Of a DNA stretch of 64,000 nt, positions 8,075-21,252 are shown piece after piece (position 1 is the stretch's first letter; the number at the start of each line of letters is the position of its first letter). The translations under genes and the position numbers were made by a program. The notes beneath the pieces were generated by a model. That model was given only the letters and a program-made list of their open reading frames with translations. It had not been told where the DNA came from and did no database searches. The stretch is from Sulfuricurvum sp. (lineage in GTDB: Bacteria; Campylobacterota; Campylobacteria; Campylobacterales; Sulfurimonadaceae), in the NCBI GenBank assembly GCA_028714915.1, contig JAQTLL010000003.1:186001-250000 (forward strand). The letters are read 5' to 3'.

Positions 8075-9505
8075 CTACTGTGCTAATTTTGCGACTAAAA
8101 GATCATTGAGGGTTTGAGGATTTGCCGAACCTTTAGAGGCTTTCATCGCTTGACCCACAAAAAAGCCAAACAGCTTGTCTTTACCCGATTTGTATTCCGC
8201 TAATTTTTCAGGATTCGCATTGAGAACGTCATCGATAAGCGCTTCCAGTGCCCCCATATCGCTTACTTGCTTCAATCCTAATTTTTCAATCACTCCATCA
8301 ATATCATCTGTCTCATTCTCAAGCAAATAATCTAAAATTTCTTTACCCGCTTTACCGCTAATGATATTTTCTTCGATACGCTTAACCAGTCCGCCAAGCG
8401 TTTGTGCAGTTATTGCCGACTCATGCGCACCCATACCTCCCTTAAGTCGCCCTTGAAGCTCAACAGTAAGCCATGTTACACCGTTTTTAGCGGTAATACC
8501 GCACGTCAGCATCGATTCAAAATAATGGGCGGTCTCAAGATCAGCTGTAATAACTGCCGCATCGTATTCTCGAAGTCCATACTCTCTGACAAGCCGCTCT
8601 TTTTTTGCATCAGGGAGTTCAGGTATGGCAATAACGTCCGCGTACATCGCATCATCAACAACCACTTTTAGCAAATCAGGCTCAGGAAAATAGCGATAAT
8701 CTGCCGCTTCTTCCTTCCCGCGCATCGAACGGGTTTCTTGCTTGGCTTGGTCAAAAAGGCGAGTCTCTTGAACAATCTCACTCTCATACACACCATCTTC
8801 CCATGCCTCACGTTGACGCGCTACTTCAAGCTCAATCGCTTTTTGGATAAATCGGAAACTGTTGATATTTTTGATCTCAACACGGGTGTAGAGCTTCTCC
8901 TCCCCGCGAGGACGAATAGAGACATTGACATCAACGCGAAATGACCCCTCTTGCATATTGGCATCGGATATGTCAAGATAACGGACAATCGAATGGAGCT
9001 TTTTTAGATACAAAATCGCCTCATCGCCTGAACGCATATCGGGCTCAGAAACGATTTCCAGCAACGGTGTCCCTGCACGGTTCAAGTCTACTTTAGAGAT
9101 AGCTCCCTCATGGATATTTTTTCCGGCATCCGCTTCGATGTGAGCACGGTTGATACGGATGGTTTTATGGCTGCCGTCTTCAAAATCGATAATCAAATTT
9201 CCGTGCTCAACAATAGGCGTATACAGCTGAGTGATTTGATATGCGCTAGGGCTGTCAGGATAAAAATAGCTCTTACGGTCAAAAAAGCTGACACGATTGA
9301 TAGTCGCTCCAACCGCTGTACCAAACATTCCTGACTTACGTACTGCTTCTTTATTGAGAACCGGCAATGCTCCGGGAAGGGCTAGACAGGTCGGACAGGT
9401 GTTGGTATTTTGTTCGTGATTAAAACTCGTGGGACATGAGCAAAAAAGTTTAGACTGGGTATTGAGCTGGACGTGAACTTCCAAACCGATGATGGTTTCA
9501 AACAT
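8075..9505 (-). CDS. gatB: Aspartyl/glutamyl-tRNA amidotransferase subunit B
   Basis: 476 residues from ATG at 9505, preferred over in-frame starts further upstream because AAGGA precedes it and GatB proteins begin like this ([15 protein letters not shown]). The zinc-ribbon cysteines (LFCSCP ... NTCPTC), the DRKSYFYPD segment and the C-terminal YqeY-like tail are present. GatB binds mischarged Glu-tRNA(Gln) or Asp-tRNA(Asn) and works with GatA (31321-32667 in this window) and GatC. Here gatB is 22 kb from gatA. Confidence 0.95.
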   Translation of the reverse strand: MFETIIGLEVHVQLNTQSKLFCSCPTSFNHEQNTNTCPTCLALPGALPVLNKEAVRKSGMFGTAVGATINRVSFFDRKSYFYPDSPSAYQITQLYTPIVEHGNLIIDFEDGSHKTIRINRAHIEADAGKNIHEGAISKVDLNRAGTPLLEIVSEPDMRSGDEAILYLKKLHSIVRYLDISDANMQEGSFRVDVNVSIRPRGEEKLYTRVEIKNINSFRFIQKAIELEVARQREAWEDGVYESEIVQETRLFDQAKQETRSMRGKEEAADYRYFPEPDLLKVVVDDAMYADVIAIPELPDAKKERLVREYGLREYDAAVITADLETAHYFESMLTCGITAKNGVTWLTVELQGRLKGGMGAHESAITAQTLGGLVKRIEENIISGKAGKEILDYLLENETDDIDGVIEKLGLKQVSDMGALEALIDDVLNANPEKLAEYKSGKDKLFGFFVGQAMKASKGSANPQTLNDLLVAKLAQ

Positions 9506-9518
9506 AATGATTAATTCC

Positions 9519-10073
9519 TTAGGAAATAAAATAGCGGATAGAAGCAAAGCCATATGCTCCGCACTCTTCAACCGCAGTTATTTGCTCTTGGGTGACAATC
9601 CCCCCTAACGCAAAAATAGGTACTCTTATTTTATCCACAATTTCTTTTAAATCCTCTAAACCCTTGGGTTCACCCTTGTTTGGTGAGGCAAAAATCGGGC
9701 TATAAGTGATGGCATCTGCACCCAGGGCTTGAGCCTTTAATGCTTCTTCGTGCGTATGGGTACTGATGATAACATACAACCCTAAAGCTTTTGCTAGAGG
9801 GATGGTCTCAAACTGTATCGACGTAAGATGTACCCCATCAGCTTTTAACGCTACAGCAAGCCTATAATCACAATGCAAAAGCACTTTTGAAACATTGTAA
9901 TTTCGACATACCTCAATAAAAGTCTGTGCAAGTGGACAATAATCAGAAGTTTGCTTATCTCGGAAAAGAGCTAGATTGGGTATATTTTTTGAAAACACAG
10001 CGTTCAACAACGATTCAAGAGAATCGCTACTGCTGCCATAAAATGAGGGATCAGTGATAAGGTAGTGTTTCAC
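9519..10073 (-). CDS. ThiE/TenI-like thiamine phosphate synthase family protein
   Basis: 184 residues, about 20-30 fewer than typical ThiE. The TIM-barrel landmarks are ADGVHLTS, the [20 protein letters not shown] loop (equivalent to the GPIFPTxTK loop) and the closing ALGGI. ThiE couples the thiazole and pyrimidine moieties of thiamine; TenI is a related thiazole tautomerase. The N-terminal pyrophosphate-binding part is weakly conserved, so I cannot choose between synthase and tautomerase. It overlaps the small membrane gene upstream by four bases and precedes gatB. Confidence 0.75.
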   Translation of the reverse strand: MKHYLITDPSFYGSSSDSLESLLNAVFSKNIPNLALFRDKQTSDYCPLAQTFIEVCRNYNVSKVLLHCDYRLAVALKADGVHLTSIQFETIPLAKALGLYVIISTHTHEEALKAQALGADAITYSPIFASPNKGEPKGLEDLKEIVDKIRVPIFALGGIVTQEQITAVEECGAYGFASIRYFIS

Positions 10074-10354
10074 TCTAAAGCAGGAGACTCAGTAGTTATT
10101 AAAGTATTGCGTATCTCTTCAAGAAACGCTGTTTGTTTAAGGACTTCATCATAACGATCACGAGAGAGCGAAAGATTTTCGAGTATTACAATAATGAGTA
10201 ATGCAACAAACAAAAAGAGAAAGGTAAAAAGAAGAGCCGTCACAAAACCTAAAAAAATAAAGGACTGAAACGTCACCCATGTCCCAATAATAGCAAATGC
10301 CCAAGAGGCACCGCCAAGAAAGCTCAAGAGAGCATCATGAGTAGTACTCTTCAT
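10070..10354 (-). CDS. Small two-helix membrane protein, unknown
   Basis: 94 residues with two long hydrophobic stretches (about 10-35 and 38-60) followed by a short charged, helix-forming tail. No recognised domain. It starts six bases after atpB and overlaps the thiE/tenI-like gene by four bases, so it is part of the same transcript. Position right after the ATP synthase a subunit invites comparison with AtpI-like accessory proteins, but I see no AtpI motif and do not make that call. Confidence 0.7.
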   Translation of the reverse strand: MKSTTHDALLSFLGGASWAFAIIGTWVTFQSFIFLGFVTALLFTFLFLFVALLIIVILENLSLSRDRYDEVLKQTAFLEEIRNTLITTESPALE

Positions 10355-10360
10355 AGGGTC

Positions 10361-11038
10361 TTAGTGATCGTCGCTAAGAAGTACGGCACCGCCAAGGTAC
10401 ACGTAAGTGAGCATCATGAAAATAAACGCTTGCAAAAATGCCATAAAGGTCAACAAGGCAAAAGGGATCATCGGCAATAACCATGGAGCCAACATCAAGA
10501 TGACCATCAAGAACATATCATCACCCTTGACATTACCGAATAATCGGAAACTAAGTGAAATGATACGAGAGATATGCGATACGATTTCGATTGGGAACAT
10601 CAACCATGCCAACCACCATACAGGACCCATAAAGTGTTTGAAATACGTAATGAGCCCGTTACGACGAATACCTTCAAAGTTATAGTACGTAAAAACAACC
10701 AATGCTAACGCCAATGTAAAGTCCAAAAATGCACTCGGTGCTTCAAATCCTGGAATAACTCCGATAACGTTTGCGATACCGACAAAAAGACCGATTGTTG
10801 CTACAAGAGGAAGATAACGACGCGCTTCTACCTTACCCATAACATCAGCACCCATTGCCAATACACCGCCCAAATACGCTTCCATAACGTTTTGACATCC
10901 TGTTGGAACGAGACGCATATTGGTTGTAGCCATTTTTGCAATGAGAAGAACGATAGCCGCTGCAAGAAGCATGTGTGTAAGATAAACGAAAGAATGCTCG
11001 TGGCTTAAAAGCCCGAAGAAAGTAAACAACTCGCCCAT
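10361..11038 (-). CDS. atpB: ATP synthase F0 subunit a
   Basis: 225 residues with five or six membrane helices. The essential arginine lies in [10 protein letters not shown] (about R165), followed by polar residues in the next helix. Subunit a forms the proton half-channels against the c ring. In this genome it is separate from the main atp cluster (52919-58670) by over 40 kb, and subunit c is in neither place. It heads the minus-strand run that continues through gatB and the K+ channel. AAAGGGA precedes the ATG. Confidence 0.95.
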   Translation of the reverse strand: MGELFTFFGLLSHEHSFVYLTHMLLAAAIVLLIAKMATTNMRLVPTGCQNVMEAYLGGVLAMGADVMGKVEARRYLPLVATIGLFVGIANVIGVIPGFEAPSAFLDFTLALALVVFTYYNFEGIRRNGLITYFKHFMGPVWWLAWLMFPIEIVSHISRIISLSFRLFGNVKGDDMFLMVILMLAPWLLPMIPFALLTFMAFLQAFIFMMLTYVYLGGAVLLSDDH

Positions 11039-11231
11039 TTGGTGTGTCCCTTTGGTTGGTATTAATGAGCGAATTTTACCGCTTTTGAGATTAAATTCCT
11101 ATAAACTCATCTGATTTTTGCGTAAAAGTTGACACAACTGATGAAAAGCAAGGTAAAAAAAGAGAATAGAACTAATTTAGCTACAGTGAAATAAAGGAGT
11201 TCCCATGGCAAACGCCGGGGAGAAAGGAGAA

Positions 11232-11654
11232 TTATTTGGTACTAGAACCAAAAGTAGTGTAGATATAGTCAGCCATTTTTTCATCACTAAATTTACCTTC
11301 ACGCTCTTCAATATGCTTGAGATTTTTCTGCATTACCGAATGATAGGACTTACTATCAAAATCTTTGCTTCTCAAGTCCTTCAATTTATACACTAAATCC
11401 TCTTTACTTATAGTATTCAACGCAGGACCGTAAATGTTTATCTTTTCCTGAGATGCCATACCTCGTGCAGCTGCTTCCTCTGCACTTGTTCCCGATTGTT
11501 CTTGAAGTTTTGGCACTCCATTGGCTTTGACGCCATGACAGTTTGCACATCGAGTTTTATAGATATTACTTACCTTTTCTGTTGTTTTAGCAGCGCAGTA
11601 ACCAGACGCTATTAAAGACGCAAGACCAATTATCAGTAATCCACCTATTTTCAT
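11232..11654 (-). CDS. Periplasmic mono-haem c-type cytochrome
   Basis: 140 residues. A signal peptide (about 1-20) is followed by one haem-attachment motif, CANCH, near residue 36. A likely distal Met ligand lies in one of the later segments (GMASQEK or VMQKN). Size and layout fit a small class I cytochrome c acting as a soluble electron carrier between membrane complexes and terminal reductases. AAGGAG sits six bases before the ATG. It stands alone between atpB and ribF, so its partner is not indicated by context. Confidence 0.85.
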   Translation of the reverse strand: MKIGGLLIIGLASLIASGYCAAKTTEKVSNIYKTRCANCHGVKANGVPKLQEQSGTSAEEAAARGMASQEKINIYGPALNTISKEDLVYKLKDLRSKDFDSKSYHSVMQKNLKHIEEREGKFSDEKMADYIYTTFGSSTK

Positions 11655-11732
11655 TTCAAACTCCTTACTTCAAAGATGATAAATGATAGCACGTTTTAGA
11701 TTTAAAAAAGTCTTATATTGTGTTCAATAATT

Positions 11733-12560
11733 TTATAAACAGAGATGTACCAGCTCTCTTTTTGCCTTTAAAATATCATCTGTAATAGCAAGTTTGAGTA
11801 ATTCGAGTGATTCAAACTTCTGATTTTTGCGTAAAAATTTGACAAAACTAATCAATGCCTTAGTACATAAGCCAATCGTTTCACCCAAAATATGGCTCTC
11901 GATGGCGTAGCTTCCATCCGTGGTTACCCTATGACCGATAAAAACGACACAAGGATGAAAATGTTCTTCCTCATCAAGCCGTATTAATGCCGCATACACC
12001 CCCTCATAGGGAAGTAAAAAACCGCTGCATTCAAGATTAATGGTTGGAACAAGATCAGTTTTACCAATCCCCTGCCCTTTGATAACCGAACCCTTAATCT
12101 GATAGTTATGCCCTAAAAAACGGTTTGCTCCGCTCATATCACCAATCTGAATTTTGGCACGGATTTTGTGTGAATGAACCGAATCGCCCTCGATACAAAC
12201 CTGCTGAACTACTTTGACTTCACCACCAAATAATTCACCCAAATTGGCATGAGAATAACGGCGGTTTTTTCCGAAATGAAAATCGTATCCAACAACAATT
12301 TTTTTCAAATGGGGAAACCGCTCTTGAAGCATGGCGACAAATTCTTCCCCTTCTAAATGGCGAATATTCTCCAGTGAATAATAGACAATCGGGTAATGGG
12401 TATAGTGCTCTCGCTCACATGCCGGAGTAAGATTGGCATACCCCGTCTCAATAACCACAATCGCACCATGAGCACCTAGTTCACCAAAAAGAGACTGATG
12501 CCCGACATGCATCCCGTCAAATCCGCCAATGGCGATAGAGTCAACCTTTGATAAACCCAT
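11733..12560 (-). CDS. ribF: Bifunctional riboflavin kinase / FAD synthetase
   Basis: 275 residues, slightly short for RibF but normal for Campylobacterota as I recall. The N-terminal nucleotidyltransferase motif GGFDGMHVGH lies at 12-21; VVGYDFHFGKNRRY and the kinase loop GQGIGKTDLVPTINL follow. It phosphorylates riboflavin to FMN and adenylates FMN to FAD. The start lies inside the end of tlyA (20-base overlap), so translation is coupled. Confidence 0.92.
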   Translation of the reverse strand: MGLSKVDSIAIGGFDGMHVGHQSLFGELGAHGAIVVIETGYANLTPACEREHYTHYPIVYYSLENIRHLEGEEFVAMLQERFPHLKKIVVGYDFHFGKNRRYSHANLGELFGGEVKVVQQVCIEGDSVHSHKIRAKIQIGDMSGANRFLGHNYQIKGSVIKGQGIGKTDLVPTINLECSGFLLPYEGVYAALIRLDEEEHFHPCVVFIGHRVTTDGSYAIESHILGETIGLCTKALISFVKFLRKNQKFESLELLKLAITDDILKAKRELVHLCL

Positions 12561-13251
12561 AACACGTCTCCTGATTTCCCTCTTTACCCGCTATATGTGC
12601 CACTTCTTTAGCCACCAATTTCCATCCTATTAATGCACAAGCATCCTCAAAACGGATCATTGCTTTTCCAATCGCACTGTTATCTTTCACCACTCCATTT
12701 TTATCGCGCTTGACTTCGCGTCCTACTTGAAACTGAGGTTTAAAGAGAACGACAATATAGTTTAATGCCAATTGATTGATAGATTCTAAAATAAGTTCGA
12801 GGGGGATAAATGCCACATCACACGTTACAATATCATAGGTTTTTTCATAAGAAAAATGTCGAATATCAGTGTTTTCATGGACATTAACACGTGAATCACT
12901 TCGTAAACTTGGATGCAACTGATCACTTCCTACATCGACACACGTGACACTTTGCACCCCCTCTTCCAAAAGAACTTGGGTAAACCCGCCTGTACTGGAA
13001 CCTATATCAAGTGCATTAAGTTCACGTAAATCCCATTGAGTATAAGGGAGAAATCCTTTAAGCTTGATCGCAGCACGACTGACGTATTGAGCAACATCTG
13101 AGATCTCAACTTTCATCGTTTCATCTGTTTCAAACGATACTTTATCAATGATTTTTCCATCTACACTCACAGCATGATCTTTAATCAACTGTTGTGCTTT
13201 ATTTCGGCTCTCTGTCAGCCCGATTTCTACCATATAACTATCAAGTCTCAT
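12541..13251 (-). CDS. tlyA: TlyA-type rRNA methyltransferase / hemolysin-like protein
   Basis: 236 residues. An N-terminal S4 RNA-binding domain (RLDSYMVEIGLTESRNKAQQ) is followed by an FtsJ-like methyltransferase domain with the SAM loop DIGSSTGGFTQVLL. TlyA 2'-O-methylates 16S and/or 23S rRNA in mycobacteria and Campylobacter and affects capreomycin sensitivity there; the older name reflects a haemolytic phenotype. It overlaps ribF and is divergent from the flavoprotein gene. Confidence 0.9.
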   Translation of the reverse strand: MRLDSYMVEIGLTESRNKAQQLIKDHAVSVDGKIIDKVSFETDETMKVEISDVAQYVSRAAIKLKGFLPYTQWDLRELNALDIGSSTGGFTQVLLEEGVQSVTCVDVGSDQLHPSLRSDSRVNVHENTDIRHFSYEKTYDIVTCDVAFIPLELILESINQLALNYIVVLFKPQFQVGREVKRDKNGVVKDNSAIGKAMIRFEDACALIGWKLVAKEVAHIAGKEGNQETCYGFIKG

Positions 13252-13336
13252 ATTTATCCATTCGATTGTAATGCGTTATCGTGACATAACTTTGTTTAGG
13301 ATACCATTGCGCAAAAGTTTTTGGGTAAGGAATAAG

Positions 13337-16480
<3,144 letters not shown>

Positions 16481-16517
16481 TCAGAATTAAAATTTTGATG
16501 ATTAAGTCTATACATAA

Positions 16518-16922
16518 TTATTTTTTTGTCTCTTTGATTTTTAATGTTTTATCGATCAATAGCCATAGTTTTGCGGGATTATCAACAAGCGACTGTGCCA
16601 TTTTAATCTCATTTGGCGTAAGCCAATCAACCACTCGGCTTTGCATCTCTTTTCCTCTTTGATTCCCATTTTTAGAGGCAAGTCCAAAAAGAGCATAGGC
16701 AAAAATATTACTCTGAGTCACTCCAATATCATTACCGTATATCGCCCCAAGCGTAAATTGCGCTCCTGCATTATTTTGCTTTGCCGCTTCCATCAAAAGA
16801 ATTTGTCCTTTTTTATAGTCTCCGGCATTGTAAGCGCTCATCCCCTCTTCAAAATCTCCGCCAAAAAGCAAAGAGAGACTAAATGCACCAATAACTACAC
16901 TACGTATAAATACAGTAACCAT
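16518..16922 (-). CDS. Secreted Sel1-like repeat protein
   Basis: 134 residues. A signal peptide (about 1-21) precedes a short solenoid with Sel1-type helices (FEEGMSAYNAGDYKKGQILLMEAAKQNNAGAQFTLGAIYGN, then AYALFGLASKNGNQRG). These TPR-like repeats mediate protein contacts in the periplasm or envelope. The gene starts 12 bases after mutS2 and lies upstream of ligA. A specific partner is not indicated. Confidence 0.8.
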   Translation of the reverse strand: MVTVFIRSVVIGAFSLSLLFGGDFEEGMSAYNAGDYKKGQILLMEAAKQNNAGAQFTLGAIYGNDIGVTQSNIFAYALFGLASKNGNQRGKEMQSRVVDWLTPNEIKMAQSLVDNPAKLWLLIDKTLKIKETKK

Positions 16923-16934
16923 ATTTTCCCTACC

Positions 16935-19154
16935 TTATAATCTCACAATCTTCGCCCCAAACCCACCCAAATGCTGTGGTGCATCGGTGAAACTTTTGAC
17001 ACTTGGATGGATTTTTAAAAACTCTTTGATAGCATACGAAAGTTTCCCCGTCCCGATACCGTGATATATAATCACTTCATCAAACCCTTGCAACAATGCA
17101 TCAGAAAGAAACTTATCGGCTCTCTCACACGCCTCTTCACCTCGTAATCCATGAAGGTCGAGTTTAAGACCGCTTTTTTGGTCAATTTGAGCCGTATGGG
17201 AAGGTTTGATTTTTTTAGGGAGATTGCCGCTTGGTTTTAGCTCTGTGAATTTTACCCGTAAACGCATCCCCTCCACTTCTATCATCGCATCTTTAGCTCC
17301 GATACTCACGACAGTCCCACGTTGCGCACGGTATTTTACCGCTTGACCTACTTCGTATTTAATGGGCTCAGGCTCTGCAATCTTTGGCGCGGGATTTTTA
17401 GGAATCAAAGATGCGGCTTTGTTCAACTGGCGATGAATGGCTGCCATATCCAGTCCGCGTGCGGCTTCTTTGGCTTCATTGATTGCCAAATCGTATTGGA
17501 ATCGTAAACGATTTTTTTCGCTGTCAAGTTCCTGGCGTAAATTTTCACGCCCCTCTTTAAGCAGCCTCTCCTGCTCTTTTAAACTATTTAGCCTCTCATC
17601 GACCTCTTTATTTTTACGTTTTAAATCGCGTTCCATCTCACTTCCGCGCTCAATTAAAATATTGAGCTTTTCATGATTTTCACCGTAGACTTCTTTGGCT
17701 TTGGCGATAATATTCGCATTGATTCCATACCGTAACGCCGTTTCAAATGCATAACTTTTACCGATTGTTCCATTCAAAAATTCATACGTCGGAACACGCC
17801 GCTCTTCATCATAGATGGCTGCGAGAAGTTCCACATCATCCCTATCCGCCATCAGTGCAGCGAGGCGCTTATGGTGCGTCGTGACAATGATTTTTTGCCC
17901 TCGCTTAATGAGTTCATCAAGTACAACAGCAAACAATGCTGCCGCCTCATCGCTGTCCGTTCCCAACTCTATCTCATCGACCCCAACCAGAGCGTTTTTA
18001 TGTTCAAAAAGATGACTAAACTGTACCATCCGTCCTGCAAACGTCGAAATATCATTGCTCACACTTTGCGGGTCATCAATCACCGCTTCAAGGCGTTTAA
18101 AACTTCCTATACGTGATTTATGGGGATTAAGTTTCATCGGGATAAGATATTTTGCCATCGCGCACGCACTGAGGATCGATTTAAGAAGCATCGTTTTCCC
18201 TCCTGCGTTGACTCCGGTAATCATAAGCAAATTACCACGAAATTCGACGCTGATCGGCTTGGGTTTGTGAAGGGCTGGATGGGCAAACTCATCCAACACA
18301 ATGGTGTTATTGTTTTGAGGCTTTACAATCGCGTAATTGTGCGCACGGGCGAAAAGAACACGCGCTTGATAATGGTCAAACCGCTCAAATTCGCGATCAA
18401 TAAATCCGATAAACGGCGTTAAGGGTGAGAGCTTTGTACTAAACTTTTTAGCATACGCATACAATGCGGCATCACGCTCTTGATTAACGTATCGAAGCTG
18501 TTCTTTTGAGCGCAAGATACTATCAGGGGCAACATAGAAAAATCCTGCTCCCGTACGTCCAATCACTGAGCCTTTAAGAACATGGTTAAACCCTCCGCGC
18601 ACCAACAAACATTCTTCATCATTGATGTAATGGATTTGGGTATCAACAAGATAGGGAGAAAGTTTTTGGGTGAAAAAAAGACGTTTTATGGACTCTTGAA
18701 TATCGGATTTAATGGCTTTTATCCGTTGCCCTAATCGAAAAAGCTCTTCATCTTTAGACTCGATAAAAACACCCGTTGCATCAAAATAGTCATCTATTTC
18801 AGTAAAAGGTTGCGGGATTTCAATCGTCCCCATCCACTCACCGATAAGTCCTGTGTAGTTGTGATTGCGCATCGTTCTAAAATAGCGCCCTATTTTAATC
18901 AGCTCAAATATAGCCGCAAAATCCAAAACACCCTGTTTTTTGAGATGGTTAATACTCCCCTCAAACGGTACACTTTTGGGCGGTGCTTTAAACTCCAATA
19001 AATCAAGCGCTTCAATAAAGCGAAAATGACGCTCTTGATCTCCTCCGATAGCAATATTCTGCTCTCGTGAAAAAAACTGTTCTAGGGCTTTAAGATGAGG
19101 GAGTAAATCAAGCTTGCCAAAAAGCTCAAAAAGGCTTGCCGAAAGATGCTTCAT
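16935..19154 (-). CDS. mutS2: MutS2 family ATPase/endonuclease
   Basis: 739 residues. MutS-type core with Walker A GVNAGGKT at 314-321, Walker B region VGVDEIELGTDSDEAAALF, a long charged coiled coil (about 500-585), and a C-terminal Smr nuclease domain (LDLHGLRGEEA ... IIYHGIGTGKLS, about 665-739). MutS2 suppresses recombination and handles stalled ribosomes in other bacteria; in H. pylori it limits recombination and acts on oxidative damage. The start overlaps the upstream small membrane gene by four bases. Confidence 0.95.
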   Translation of the reverse strand: MKHLSASLFELFGKLDLLPHLKALEQFFSREQNIAIGGDQERHFRFIEALDLLEFKAPPKSVPFEGSINHLKKQGVLDFAAIFELIKIGRYFRTMRNHNYTGLIGEWMGTIEIPQPFTEIDDYFDATGVFIESKDEELFRLGQRIKAIKSDIQESIKRLFFTQKLSPYLVDTQIHYINDEECLLVRGGFNHVLKGSVIGRTGAGFFYVAPDSILRSKEQLRYVNQERDAALYAYAKKFSTKLSPLTPFIGFIDREFERFDHYQARVLFARAHNYAIVKPQNNNTIVLDEFAHPALHKPKPISVEFRGNLLMITGVNAGGKTMLLKSILSACAMAKYLIPMKLNPHKSRIGSFKRLEAVIDDPQSVSNDISTFAGRMVQFSHLFEHKNALVGVDEIELGTDSDEAAALFAVVLDELIKRGQKIIVTTHHKRLAALMADRDDVELLAAIYDEERRVPTYEFLNGTIGKSYAFETALRYGINANIIAKAKEVYGENHEKLNILIERGSEMERDLKRKNKEVDERLNSLKEQERLLKEGRENLRQELDSEKNRLRFQYDLAINEAKEAARGLDMAAIHRQLNKAASLIPKNPAPKIAEPEPIKYEVGQAVKYRAQRGTVVSIGAKDAMIEVEGMRLRVKFTELKPSGNLPKKIKPSHTAQIDQKSGLKLDLHGLRGEEACERADKFLSDALLQGFDEVIIYHGIGTGKLSYAIKEFLKIHPSVKSFTDAPQHLGGFGAKIVRL

Positions 19155-19480
19155 TCACACTCACTGGCACTAAAAATCTGTTGCGTATACTGGGAATTTT
19201 CATTACCAATAAAACTTTGTGTCCCGACACTGTAGGTAAAATCTTTATTATTAACTTTTACCTTATTGCAAACAAATGTTTCACCATTGGTAAATTTAAG
19301 TTCAATAGCCGCAATATGCTTGCTTTTTAACTCATTCATAATATTATAAAGAATCGCATTGCCGACAATCATAGCCAGTAGCAAGGAAACAATCCCTTTT
19401 TTGCGAAGTGTCAACGCAGTAAAATAATGCATCCAAATAAAAATGACAACGACAATTCCGAACCATAATAAGTAACCCAT
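19151..19480 (-). CDS. Small membrane protein between murC and mutS2, unknown
   Basis: 109 residues with two N-terminal hydrophobic helices (about 1-18 and 30-48) and a soluble domain with a Lys-rich, beta-type pattern (ELKFTNGETFVCNKVKVNNKDFTYSV) ending in a Cys. It lies three bases after murC and overlaps mutS2 by four bases, so expression is coupled. No family recognised; it looks like a conserved membrane-anchored protein of this phylum. Confidence 0.75.
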   Translation of the reverse strand: MGYLLWFGIVVVIFIWMHYFTALTLRKKGIVSLLLAMIVGNAILYNIMNELKSKHIAAIELKFTNGETFVCNKVKVNNKDFTYSVGTQSFIGNENSQYTQQIFSASECE

Positions 19481-19483
19481 AAC

Positions 19484-20794
19484 TTATTTAATCCCTCGTA
19501 ACTGATAGGTCAAATCCCCTGCCCCAAATCCGACGATTAAATCTTTATTATACGTTTTGAGAACCTCATCACCAATGATGACTTGAATGGTGTCCCCTGT
19601 ACGTTGAAGCTTATCGGCTAAAATAAGATTATAACGTCCAAATTCACCCGCAAAATCAATCTCCCGAGGCTCTTCACCAGCACGCCAAACCGGAAGTATG
19701 ACGAGTTCATCCACCCCTTCAAAACACTCTGCAAACGCTTGAAGATTATCGACAGTTCGTGAATACTTATGCGGTTGCCAAATGGCGACAACTCTCTCAA
19801 ATCCTTTTAGTTCAGCATAAATTTTGAGTGATTGCATAGTCGCTTTTATCTCAGTGGGATGGTGAGCATAATCATCCACGATGACACGATCAGATCCTTT
19901 GAAAATCACATCAAAACGCTTTTTAATCCCACGAAAATTGAGTAAATGAACACGAATAGAGGCGATACTCATACTCTGAGCCGCTGCCATAATTGCCAAC
20001 GCTGCATCCATCGCGATATGCTCTCCAAATCCCCATACCTCAAACTCGCCGAACCCTTTGAGATGAAAACGGGTATACGGTTCATCGTCGATGAGGGTAT
20101 AGGTAATGTTCGTAATGTCGGTACTTGGATAAAGACGCAACGCTTCGCACGTTAACGTCGCCATAAACGGATCTTCCGCATTAATAACCCGCACACTTCC
20201 CATCTCTATAAAACGCTGATAGGCATGATGAAACTCATCGATGTTGTAGTTGTAGTACTCCATGTGCTCAGGCTCGGCATTGGTAACAATCGAACAATAG
20301 GGGTTGGAGTTAAGAAAGCTCCCATCGGACTCATCGGCTTCAAACAACAATACATCCGTACTTCCATCAAAGCGGACATTCGAGCCAAATCCTTTAGACT
20401 CCGCACCGATAATCGCACTCCCGTCCATAATCGCAGCCAGTATCGCTGTCGTCGTACTTTTACCGTGCGCACCGCATACGGCATACACTTTTTTTTCATT
20501 CAAAATCCGTAACAATGCATCACGACGGTGCAACACATCAATCCCGCGACGCTTCGCTTCCACTACTTCCGAATTCGTCGGTTTGATAATCGCCGAGTGG
20601 ATGACCAGCTCGCAATCTTCAGGAATATTGTGCGCATCATGACCAATAAATACCGTAATCCCGCGCTTACGCAACAGCTCTGTGATATGAGTATCTTTCA
20701 TATCTGAACCGCTCACTTCATGACCGCTAAAACGCATGTATTTTGCCAGCCCAGATATACCGATTCCGCCGATACCGATGAAGTGGATTTTCAT
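19484..20794 (-). CDS. murC: UDP-N-acetylmuramate--L-alanine ligase
   Basis: 436 residues. The UDP-binding GIGGIGISGLAKYM begins at 7, the ATP loop GAHGKSTTT at 108-116, and the Mur-ligase signatures EADESDGSF, NAEPEHMEYY and DDYAHHPTEIKAT follow. It adds L-Ala to UDP-MurNAc, the first amino acid of the peptidoglycan stem. It overlaps the upstream unknown gene by four bases and shares an operon with the DAP-pathway aminotransferase, a sensible pairing. Confidence 0.96.
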   Translation of the reverse strand: MKIHFIGIGGIGISGLAKYMRFSGHEVSGSDMKDTHITELLRKRGITVFIGHDAHNIPEDCELVIHSAIIKPTNSEVVEAKRRGIDVLHRRDALLRILNEKKVYAVCGAHGKSTTTAILAAIMDGSAIIGAESKGFGSNVRFDGSTDVLLFEADESDGSFLNSNPYCSIVTNAEPEHMEYYNYNIDEFHHAYQRFIEMGSVRVINAEDPFMATLTCEALRLYPSTDITNITYTLIDDEPYTRFHLKGFGEFEVWGFGEHIAMDAALAIMAAAQSMSIASIRVHLLNFRGIKKRFDVIFKGSDRVIVDDYAHHPTEIKATMQSLKIYAELKGFERVVAIWQPHKYSRTVDNLQAFAECFEGVDELVILPVWRAGEEPREIDFAGEFGRYNLILADKLQRTGDTIQVIIGDEVLKTYNKDLIVGFGAGDLTYQLRGIK

Positions 20795-21252
20795 GCTATT
20801 TCCTTTGTGAAAAAACTGATATAAAACTTCCCGCTCTCTTGCACCGCATTCATATCGACATATTGCTCAATAAAATCATCAAATGGGATCACGGCATCAC
20901 ACGCACTTCGGTGAATTTTCATCGCGCTGTTAAAAGCTTCATCTTCACTCAATCCGCCAATAACTTCAAACAACGCACTCGCATCGGTAGCAGAACCCGC
21001 ACTGTAATGCTCAACGGCATATTCATACAAAGCCCGAAGGGTTGCAAAATCTTGGACTTCATTCATATCAAGACGTTCGAGATTTTCTAAAGCATTTGTT
21101 AATCGCTCTAAGGCTAAATCCAAAATATTCGCATAATACGCCATTAACGTATCGTCATCAAACATCTCATGTGCCTGCGATTCAAGAACATATAAGGAAG
21201 CTATATCTCCCTCGCTTTGTGCTTTATGGATTTTTGCTTTGAGTTCGTTCAT
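20791..21252 (-). CDS. Acidic helical protein, unknown
   Basis: 153 residues, mostly alpha-helical by pattern, rich in Glu, Asp, Ala and Leu, with no signal peptide and no membrane helix. I do not recognise a domain. It overlaps both the aminotransferase upstream (four bases) and murC downstream (four bases), which strongly suggests a real, co-translated gene. A cytoplasmic role linked to cell-wall precursor synthesis is only a guess from position. Confidence 0.72.
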   Translation of the reverse strand: MNELKAKIHKAQSEGDIASLYVLESQAHEMFDDDTLMAYYANILDLALERLTNALENLERLDMNEVQDFATLRALYEYAVEHYSAGSATDASALFEVIGGLSEDEAFNSAMKIHRSACDAVIPFDDFIEQYVDMNAVQESGKFYISFFTKEIA

